Assembly (NCBI GenBank): GCA_050289385.1
Contig: JBNKFQ010000137.1
Coordinates: 1 to 19,179 of the forward strand
DNA from: JBNKFQ01 sp050289385
Lineage (GTDB): Bacteria; Pseudomonadota; Gammaproteobacteria; Pseudomonadales; Porticoccaceae
Direction of reading: 5' to 3'
DNA: 19,179 nt
Shown: piece after piece, positions 1 to 6,219 of the stretch
Layout of the letters: each line of letters begins with the position of its first letter
Position numbering within the stretch: position 1 is the stretch's first letter
Notes under the pieces: model-generated
The model's input: the letters and a program-made list of their open reading frames with translations, nothing else
Database searches by the model: none
What the model was told of the DNA's origin: nothing
Translations under genes and position numbers: made by a program

Positions 1-642
1 GTTGTATACCATACCCGTCATGTGCTCAATGGATAACCCCGCAGCGCGGACCCAACTGCCGAGTTCTGATGGCCGAATAAATTTGCTGTATTCGTGTGTG
101 CCTTTAGGTAAAAGTTTTAACAAATACTCGGCACCGATAACGGCAAATAAATACGCTTTTGGGTTGCGATTGATGGTGGAAAAATAAATATGGCCACCAG
201 GTCGGGTGAGATCGGCACATGCTTTGATGACAGATGCCGGATCGGGCACGTGCTCAAGCATTTCCAGACAGGTAACAATATCAAAACTGCCGGGTTGCTG
301 TGTTGCCAGCTCTTCAGCAGTAATGCGCTGGTAATCCACTGTTACACCACTTTCCAGTCCATGCAGTTTTGCCACGGTCAAAGGCGCTTCGCCCATGTCG
401 ATACCGGTAACATCTGCGCCACGTTGCGCCAACGCCTCTGTGAGTATCCCGCCACCACAGCCAACGTCCAGAATTTTGCATTCTGCGACCGCTGAGTGCT
501 GGTCGATCCAGTTGGTGCGTAGCGGATTGATATCGTGCAGTGGTTTGAATTCGCTTTCACGGTCCCACCACCGGCTTGCCAGCGCTTCAAATTTGGCAAT
601 TTCTTCCGGGTCGACATTTTGTTTGTGATCGGTTTCAGGCAT
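1..642 (-). CDS. ubiG: UbiG, ubiquinone biosynthesis O-methyltransferase (3' end cut off by the window)
   Basis: SAM-dependent methyltransferase that carries out both O-methylation steps of ubiquinone synthesis (family knowledge). Reading the minus strand from ATG at 642-640 gives 214 codons with no stop before position 1. The family is usually about 235-240 residues, so roughly 20-25 residues are missing outside the window. The N-terminus has the UbiG hallmark NVDPEEIAKFEALASRWWD (residues 9-27), followed by PLHDINPLRTNWI. The SAM-binding glycine motif LDVGCGGGILTE is near residues 58-69, and further typical segments are EMLEHVPDP and STINRNPKAY. The gene lies 51 bp downstream of mtaD on the same strand, and the two are probably cotranscribed. 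The same pairing occurs next to gyrA in Pseudomonas. Only the unseen C-terminus is uncertain. Confidence 0.95.
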   Translation of the reverse strand, partial: MPETDHKQNVDPEEIAKFEALASRWWDRESEFKPLHDINPLRTNWIDQHSAVAECKILDVGCGGGILTEALAQRGADVTGIDMGEAPLTVAKLHGLESGVTVDYQRITAEELATQQPGSFDIVTCLEMLEHVPDPASVIKACADLTRPGGHIYFSTINRNPKAYLFAVIGAEYLLKLLPKGTHEYSKFIRPSELGSWVRAAGLSIEHMTGMVYN

Positions 643-693
643 CAAATTGTTCTCGTGTTCCGGTTGCTAAAATCAAGTGCGGACGCGCATCAA

Positions 694-2016
694 TCAACAG
701 TTCCGAACCTTGTCTCGCCAGTGGCGAGCTTTGTCTATCACATCCTGGCAATCGAGAGTTGTCAGCTCTCGATTGCGCAGCAGTGCTTTGCCATTGACCC
801 AGACATCACTGACCCGGTGGCTGGTATCTGTGTAAACCAGTTGGGAGACGGGGTTATGCAAGGGTTCCACCTCAAGCTGATTGAGGTCAACTGCCACCAG
901 ATCGGCGACTTTGCCGGCTTCGATGCTGCCGGTAATATCCCCCAGCCCCAGAGCTTGCGCGCCATTGATGGTTGCCATGCGAAGTGCCTGATGCGCGTTG
1001 ACTGCGGCAGCATTGCCAGCCACTGCCTTGGCGAGCAAGGCAGCGCTGCGCATCTCGCCAAACATGCTGAGGTCGTTGTTGCTGGCTGCGCCGTCTGTAC
1101 CCAGTGCCACATTGATGTCATTGTCCAGCAGCTTTTGAGCCGGGCAGAAGCCGCTGGCCAGTTTCAGGTTGGATTCAGGGCAGTGAACTACATGGGCCCG
1201 GTTTTCGCGCAAGATAGACAGGTCTGTGTCTTCGACCTGCGTCATGTGGACACACTGCGTCAATGGCGACAGAAGCCCCAGGTCGCGCAACCTCTCTATC
1301 GGGCGCATGCCATGGTTGGCCATGGCGTCATTAATCTCCCCGGCGGTTTCATGCAGGTGGATCTGAATCGGTGTCGCCAGTTCTTCCGAGTAGGTAGCGA
1401 TCCTGCACAGAGGGGCGTCTGAAACCGTATACGGAGCGTGGGGGCCAAAGGCAATCTGGATCAGGTCATTGCCTTTTTGTTCATCGCGCAAGGCCAGTCC
1501 CTTGTGAATATACTCATCGGCGCTCTCTGCCCAGCGGGTGGCGAAGTCGAGTACCGGAAATGCTATCTGGCTGCGCATGCCTACTCGGTGGGCCGTTTCG
1601 GCAATAGCGTCGGGAAAAAAATACATATCGGCAAAACAGGTCGTGCCGCTGCGAATCATCTCGGCGATGGCCAGTTCGGTGCCGTCCCGAACAAAGCTCT
1701 CGCACACCCATTGGTTTTCGGCGGGCCAAATATGGTCGTGCAACCAGGTGTGAAGGGCCAGGTCGTCGGCATAGCCGCGCAGCAGTGTCATGGCGCCATG
1801 GCCATGGGCATTGATCAAACCGGGCAGCAATATATGGTGGTCGAGATCAATCGTCTGCCGGGGCGAAAAGCGCGTATTGGCCTCTGCGTTGGGTGTGATG
1901 GCGATAATTTCACCGCGATCAACGGCGACAGAGCAGTCTTCAAAGGTCTGATCAAAAGGCACTACGGGGATTAGCCAGCGCGCCTTGATCAGCAGGTCAA
2001 CCGATTGGGGGGTCAT
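694..2016 (-). CDS. mtaD: MtaD-like 5'-methylthioadenosine / S-adenosylhomocysteine deaminase (TRZ/ATZ amidohydrolase family)
   Basis: Metal-dependent cytosolic deaminase of the amidohydrolase superfamily. The family converts methylthioadenosine (and variably SAH or adenosine) to the inosine form. The 440-residue product has the expected metal ligands: HGH at residues 71-73 (NAHGHGAMTLLRG), HLHE at 220-223, H257 in CVHMT, and D308 in GTDGAASNN. HAPYT (193-197) is typical of this subgroup. The reading frame is open up to 2139, but the extra 41 residues are translated from a low-complexity repeat (2052-2125) and do not belong to the family. ATG 2016 gives the usual N-terminus (MTPQSVDLLI) and normal length; its ribosome binding site is weak. 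ubiG follows on the same strand. In Pseudomonas the homologue sits between ubiG and mtnA-gyrA; here mtnA is absent. Exact substrate preference cannot be read from sequence. Confidence 0.88.
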   Translation of the reverse strand: MTPQSVDLLIKARWLIPVVPFDQTFEDCSVAVDRGEIIAITPNAEANTRFSPRQTIDLDHHILLPGLINAHGHGAMTLLRGYADDLALHTWLHDHIWPAENQWVCESFVRDGTELAIAEMIRSGTTCFADMYFFPDAIAETAHRVGMRSQIAFPVLDFATRWAESADEYIHKGLALRDEQKGNDLIQIAFGPHAPYTVSDAPLCRIATYSEELATPIQIHLHETAGEINDAMANHGMRPIERLRDLGLLSPLTQCVHMTQVEDTDLSILRENRAHVVHCPESNLKLASGFCPAQKLLDNDINVALGTDGAASNNDLSMFGEMRSAALLAKAVAGNAAAVNAHQALRMATINGAQALGLGDITGSIEAGKVADLVAVDLNQLEVEPLHNPVSQLVYTDTSHRVSDVWVNGKALLRNRELTTLDCQDVIDKARHWRDKVRNC

Positions 2017-2051
2017 ACACAAGTCCAGTGCCAAAAGGCGAAGTATAAAGA

Positions 2052-2125
2052 GAATAGCGAACAGGGAACAGGGAACAGCGAATTGAGAGCCAGGCATTGC
2101 TTTTGCCATTCCCTGCTCCCTATTC
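2052..2125. repeat. Imperfect inverted repeat made of GGGAACA-type heptamers
   Basis: The left arm from 2052 reads as 7-nt units AATAGCG, AACAGGG, AACAGGG, AACAGCG. The right arm (about 2107-2125) read on the other strand gives AATAGGG, AGCAGGG, AATGG. The ends GAATAG/CTATTC are perfectly complementary. The element lies between mtaD and gyrA, 36 bp upstream of the mtaD start codon, so it would be in or near the mtaD leader. Its translation produces the spurious N-terminal extension of mtaD. It resembles in design, but not in sequence, the repeats at 6044-6203 and 9192-9247. Confidence 0.7.
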
Positions 2126-2276
2126 AATCCCGCGTGCAAGTAGACAATTGTGTTACACTTCGGCCTTTGTGTCCGTGCCTTTCAGGCGGCAACTCCGGCG
2201 ACAATGATCCGCGTCGAAACATCAGGGTTGCCCCCTCAGGGGTCTGAACAAAAATAAACGAGGAACACGTACTGTT
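2126..2276 (+). promoter_or_regulatory. gyrA upstream region with a possible extended -10 promoter
   Basis: This stretch should hold the gyrA promoter because mtaD runs the other way. The best candidate is TGTTACACT at 2151-2159, an extended -10 (TG, one base, then TACACT). I see no convincing -35 at the usual distance. Short palindromes GCCT-TTC-AGGC (2177-2187) and CCCC-TCA-GGGG region (2231-2242) lie in the putative leader, without T tracts. The likely gyrA Shine-Dalgarno is GAGGA at 2260-2264, about 12 nt from the ATG, which is longer than usual. Confidence 0.3.
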
Positions 2277-4868
2277 ATGGGTGAAATAGCCAAAGAGATC
2301 CTGCCGGTCAATATTGAAGACGAGCTGCGTCAGTCTTACCTGGACTACGCCATGAGCGTTATTGTTGGCCGTGCATTGCCGGATGTTCGTGACGGCTTGA
2401 AGCCGGTTCACCGGCGCGTGCTGTTCGCGATGAGCGTGCTCAATAACGACTGGAACAAACCCTACAAGAAATCGGCGCGGGTGGTGGGTGATGTTATTGG
2501 TAAATATCACCCCCACGGTGATTCGGCGGTTTACGACACCATTGTGCGTATGGCGCAGGACTTCTCTCTGCGTTACCCCTTGATAGATGGTCAGGGCAAC
2601 TTCGGCTCTGTAGATGGTGATTCTGCGGCCGCCATGCGGTACACCGAAATCCGCATGAACAAGATCGCCCACTCTCTGCTGGCCGATCTCGAAAAGGAAA
2701 CTGTTGATTTTGTCCCCAACTATGATGGCACAGAGCAAATGCCGGGGGTCCTGCCCACCCGAGTGCCCAACCTTCTTGTTAATGGTTCTTCGGGTATTGC
2801 TGTGGGGATGGCGACCAACATTCCTCCACATAATCTTGGGGAGGTGGTGCACGCCTGTATCGCGGTAATCGACAATGAAGAGATCACCATTGACGAGTTG
2901 ATGGAACACTTGCCCGGACCCGACTTTCCTACCGGTGCGATCATCAATGGCAAGGCGGGGATTGTTCAGGCTTATCGTACCGGGCGTGGCCGTATTTATA
3001 TGCGTGCCAAAGCCGAAGTGGAAGTGGATGCCAAGACCAATCGTGAACGCATTATTGTTCATGAAATTCCCTACCAGTTGAACAAGGCGCGCCTGATTGA
3101 AAAGATCGCCGAGCTGGTAAAAGAGAAAAAAATTGACGGTATTTCGGAACTGCGGGATGAGTCGGATAAAGATGGTCTGCGGGTAGTCATTGAGATCAAG
3201 CGTGGTGAAATGGGCGATGTTGTACTCAACAATCTCTACGCCCAGACCCAGCTCGAAACCGTGTTTGGTATTAACACGGTGGCTCTGGTGGATGGCCAGC
3301 CAAAACTGCTCAACCTCAAGGAGTTGCTCGAAGCCTTTATTCGACACCGTCGCGAAGTCGTTACCCGCCGCACCGTATACCTGTTGCGCAAGGCGCGCGA
3401 GCGAGGACATATTCTTGAAGGTCTGGCAGTCGCCATTGCCAATATCGATACTGTAATTGAACTGATCAAAAGTTCGCCGACGCCGGCAGAGGCGAAAGAG
3501 GCACTGATTGCCCGGGGTTGGCAGGGCGAGAATATTGCGCAGTTTCTGGCCCGGGTGGACGACAATGCCTGTCGACCGGAAGATCTGGAAGATTGTTTTG
3601 GCATGCGTGATGGCAAGTATTACCTGTCGCCTGCGCAAGCCCAGGCGATCCTGGAATTGCGTTTGCATCGCCTCACCGGCATGGAACACGACAAGTTGCT
3701 GGCTGAGTACGAAGAAAAGCTGATTGAGATCGCCGAGTTTCTGAAAATTCTGGGTAGCCCGGACGAACTGATGCGTGTTATTCGTGAAGAGCTGGAGCAA
3801 ATTGTCGCGGAATTCGACGACCAGCGTCGCACTGAAATTATCGAGTCAAAGCACGATCTGACGGTTGCCGATCTGATTACCGAAGAAGATCGTGTGGTGA
3901 CCATCTCGCATGGTGGATACGCCAAGACCCAGCCACTTACAGATTATCAGGCGCAGCGGCGCGGAGGCATGGGCAAATCCGCGACCTCGGTGAAGGACGA
4001 AGACTTCGTCGAGCATCTGCTGATCGCCAGTACTCACGACACTATTCTGTGTTTTACCAATGCTGGCAAAGTTTACTGGTTGAAGGTCTACCAGATTCCC
4101 GTGGCTGGCCGTCAGTCTCGCGGCAGGCCGATGGTGAACTTGCTGCCACTGGAAGAAGGTGAGCGTGTTACATCAATCTTGCCGGTTCAGGAGTACAGCG
4201 ACGACAAATTTATCTTTATGGCCACTGCCAGAGGCACCGTTAAAAAGACACCATTGAGCGCTTTTGCTCGTCCGCGCAGCGTCGGTTTGCGTGCGGTAGA
4301 GCTGGAAGAGGGTGACCGCCTGGTGGGAACAGCCATTACCGATGGTGGTTGCGATGTCATGTTATTTAGTTCCGGTGGCAAGGCTGTGCGCTTCAGGGAG
4401 GACGACGTGCGCTCTATGGGACGTACCGCCAAGGGAGTGCGCGGAATTCGCATGCCGGATGGTGTGCGCGTTTTGTCGCTGATTATTCCGGCAGAGGGTG
4501 GCAAGGTACTGACCGTTAGTGAAAACGGTTATGGCAAGCAAACACCTGTTGTCGACTTCCCCACCAAGGGGCGTGGTACACAGGGTGTTAAAGCCATCCA
4601 GATTTCCGAACGCAATGGTCAACTGGTGGGTGCTGAACAGATGTTTGAGGGCGATGAGGTCATGTTGATTTCTGACCAGGGTACGTTGGTGCGCACTCGA
4701 TCTGCAGAAATTTCAACCTCCGGTCGCAATACCCAGGGAGTTCGCGTTATTCGCTTGAAGGAGGCCGAACATTTGGTTGGTGTTGCTCGCATTGCCGAGA
4801 GCGAGAGTGATGAGATTCTGGCTGAAAATGGCGAAAGCGATCAGCAAGCCGACGACACGTCAGAGTAA
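2277..4868 (+). CDS. gyrA: DNA gyrase subunit A
   Basis: Breakage-reunion subunit of DNA gyrase (A2B2), which introduces negative supercoils and is the quinolone target. The 863-residue product is normal for gammaproteobacteria (E. coli 875). Residue numbering stays in register with E. coli at the N-terminus: catalytic R121-Y122 in AAMRYTEIRM, and the quinolone-resistance region HGDSAVYDTIV with S83 and D87, the sensitive-type residues. The GyrA box QRRGGMG is at 560-566 and begins the C-terminal DNA-wrapping beta-pinwheel, which contains repeated blade motifs such as KGVRGIRMP and QGVRVIRL. The acidic C-terminal tail is typical. pheA follows after 78 bp with no obvious terminator, so readthrough is possible. 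In Pseudomonas serC lies between gyrA and pheA; here there is no room for it. A 558-residue open frame antisense to gyrA is a shadow of its codon use. Confidence 0.99.
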   Translation: MGEIAKEILPVNIEDELRQSYLDYAMSVIVGRALPDVRDGLKPVHRRVLFAMSVLNNDWNKPYKKSARVVGDVIGKYHPHGDSAVYDTIVRMAQDFSLRYPLIDGQGNFGSVDGDSAAAMRYTEIRMNKIAHSLLADLEKETVDFVPNYDGTEQMPGVLPTRVPNLLVNGSSGIAVGMATNIPPHNLGEVVHACIAVIDNEEITIDELMEHLPGPDFPTGAIINGKAGIVQAYRTGRGRIYMRAKAEVEVDAKTNRERIIVHEIPYQLNKARLIEKIAELVKEKKIDGISELRDESDKDGLRVVIEIKRGEMGDVVLNNLYAQTQLETVFGINTVALVDGQPKLLNLKELLEAFIRHRREVVTRRTVYLLRKARERGHILEGLAVAIANIDTVIELIKSSPTPAEAKEALIARGWQGENIAQFLARVDDNACRPEDLEDCFGMRDGKYYLSPAQAQAILELRLHRLTGMEHDKLLAEYEEKLIEIAEFLKILGSPDELMRVIREELEQIVAEFDDQRRTEIIESKHDLTVADLITEEDRVVTISHGGYAKTQPLTDYQAQRRGGMGKSATSVKDEDFVEHLLIASTHDTILCFTNAGKVYWLKVYQIPVAGRQSRGRPMVNLLPLEEGERVTSILPVQEYSDDKFIFMATARGTVKKTPLSAFARPRSVGLRAVELEEGDRLVGTAITDGGCDVMLFSSGGKAVRFREDDVRSMGRTAKGVRGIRMPDGVRVLSLIIPAEGGKVLTVSENGYGKQTPVVDFPTKGRGTQGVKAIQISERNGQLVGAEQMFEGDEVMLISDQGTLVRTRSAEISTSGRNTQGVRVIRLKEAEHLVGVARIAESESDEILAENGESDQQADDTSE

Positions 4869-4875
4869 ACGATTG

Positions 4876-4926
4876 GTGGCAACCGGTGATTGCTGTGAAA
4901 ACAGTTTCCACGAACACAGTTGCCAC
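4876..4926. repeat. Inverted repeat in the gyrA-pheA gap
   Basis: GTGGCAAC at 4876-4883 is the exact reverse complement of GTTGCCAC at 4919-4926. Between them lies a small hairpin CTGT-GAAA-ACAG (4892-4903). The outer arm ends 20 nt before the pheA ATG. There is no T tract, so this is not a standard terminator. It could be a leader structure for pheA or chance. There is no room for a classical Phe-rich leader-peptide attenuator here. Confidence 0.35.
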
Positions 4927-4946
4927 AAACAGATACAGAGGGCCAG

Positions 4947-6032
4947 ATGGCTGTGGATAAAAAACTGGGTGAACTGCGCGCCAGAATTGATGACATCGAC
5001 AAGCAGTTGCTGCAACTGATCAGCAATAGGGCCGAGTGTGCTCGCGAAGTAGCGAAAGTAAAAAAAGAGGCTGGCGAGAACGCATTCTACCGGCCCGAAA
5101 GAGAAGCACAGATTTTGCGCAGCGTGTTGGAAAAAAACAGTGGTCCGCTCGACAGTGAAGAGATGGCGCGCCTGTTTCGCGAGATCATGTCGGCCTGCCT
5201 CGCTCTGGAGGAACCGGTAAAGGTTGCGTACCTGGGGCCTGAGGGCACATTTACCCAGCAGGCTGCTCTCAAGCATTTTGGTAAATCTGCGGTAACCCTG
5301 CCGATGGCAGCTATTGACGACGTGTTTCGTGAAGTCATTGCAGGTGCAGCAGAATATGGCGTTGTGCCGGTGGAAAATTCCACAGAAGGCGTGGTTAACA
5401 GCACGCTCGACAGCTTTCTGGATTCAAATGTTTATATCAGCGGTGAAGTGGAGCTGCGCATCCATCAGCACTTTTTGATTGGCCCCAATACCGGGGAAGA
5501 GAATATCACGCGAGTGTACTCCCATGCCCAGTCACTGGCCCAGTGCCGTCAATGGCTGGATGCACATTATCCCAGCATTGAGCGGGTGGCGGTCAGCAGC
5601 AATGCCGAGGCAGCCAAATATGTCACGGGCGAGTGGAATTCAGCGGCGATAGCCGGTGATATGGCTGCGGAGATGTTCGGTTTGACCAAATTGCGGGAAA
5701 AAATTGAAGACCGGCCCGATAATTCCACCCGTTTCTTTATCATAGGTCGCAACAGGGTTCCTCCCAGTGGCGATGATAAAACATCCATTATTGCCACCAC
5801 CCATAATCACCCGGGGGCATTGCACGACTTGTTGTTGCCGTTTCACGACGCCAGGATCGACTTGACTCGTATCGAGACGCGTCCGTCGCGCACCACCAAA
5901 TGGAACTATGTGTTTTTTATTGATTTTAAGGGGCATTGTGACGACCCGGCGGTGGAAAAGGTGTTAGAGCAGGTGCGAAGTCAGGTGGCTGATGTGAAGT
6001 TGCTGGGTTCTTATCCGAAGGGAGTGCTTTGA
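4947..6032 (+). CDS. pheA: PheA, bifunctional chorismate mutase / prephenate dehydratase (P-protein)
   Basis: Converts chorismate to prephenate and then to phenylpyruvate, the committed steps to phenylalanine, in the cytosol. The 361-residue product has three domains: AroQ-type chorismate mutase (about 1-88, with the R11/K-containing LGELRARIDDIDKQLLQLI helix), prephenate dehydratase (about 92-270, with YLGPEGTFTQQAA, PVENSTEG and the catalytic TRF at 261-263), and a C-terminal ACT domain (about 277-355) with the GALH (290-293) and ETRP (310-313) motifs that bind Phe for feedback inhibition. ATG 4947 was chosen over an upstream in-frame TTG (4920) because GAGG (4938-4941) sits 5 nt before it and the mutase domain begins right away. 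The tyrA-aroA fusion follows, but a heptamer repeat element separates them. In Pseudomonas hisC lies in this gap; it is absent here. Confidence 0.97.
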   Translation: MAVDKKLGELRARIDDIDKQLLQLISNRAECAREVAKVKKEAGENAFYRPEREAQILRSVLEKNSGPLDSEEMARLFREIMSACLALEEPVKVAYLGPEGTFTQQAALKHFGKSAVTLPMAAIDDVFREVIAGAAEYGVVPVENSTEGVVNSTLDSFLDSNVYISGEVELRIHQHFLIGPNTGEENITRVYSHAQSLAQCRQWLDAHYPSIERVAVSSNAEAAKYVTGEWNSAAIAGDMAAEMFGLTKLREKIEDRPDNSTRFFIIGRNRVPPSGDDKTSIIATTHNHPGALHDLLLPFHDARIDLTRIETRPSRTTKWNYVFFIDFKGHCDDPAVEKVLEQVRSQVADVKLLGSYPKGVL

Positions 6033-6043
6033 TGTATTTGGGT

Positions 6044-6203
6044 GTTCGATGTTCGATGTTCGATGTTCGACGAAGAACCGCTGTTTGCAAGTTCGTGCCC
6101 GGGTTTTCTCCTGTTCGGGAAGCCGGAACGAGCAGATTATCTGACATACTTGCGCGGGCCGCAGCCTGCTTTTGCGTCGAACATCGAACATCGAACATCG
6201 AAC
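6044..6203. repeat. 160-bp element: perfect 28-bp inverted repeat, each arm four tandem heptamers
   Basis: The left arm (6044-6071) is GTTCGAT three times then GTTCGAC. The right arm (6176-6203) is GTCGAAC then ATCGAAC three times. The arms are exact reverse complements over 28 bp, enclosing a 104-bp centre (6072-6175). The centre is itself partly self-complementary, for example around TTCGTGCCCGG near 6091 against CCGGAACGAG near 6124. The element starts 11 bp after the pheA stop and ends 16 bp before the tyrA-aroA ATG, so it fills almost the whole gap. Both strands are open in several frames, giving repetitive spurious peptides, and I do not regard any as a gene. Confidence 0.9.
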
Positions 6204-6219
6204 AATACTGCTACTGACT

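Noticed and set aside
535..1422. Plus-strand frames of up to 295 codons over mtaD and ubiG
   Set aside because: They are antisense to two genes with clear family motifs and show no domain-like content.
2124..3800. 558-codon open frame on the minus strand across gyrA
   Set aside because: It lies wholly antisense to the intact, well-conserved gyrA and its promoter region, has no recognisable domains, and is explained by gyrA codon composition.
4869..4946. Phe leader-peptide attenuator before pheA
   Set aside because: Only 78 bp are available and there is no short ORF with a run of Phe codons or a terminator hairpin with T tract.
6044..6203. CRISPR array
   Set aside because: Units are 7 nt with no spacers, and the two arms are inverted; the pattern is a tandem/palindromic repeat, not repeats separated by unique spacers.
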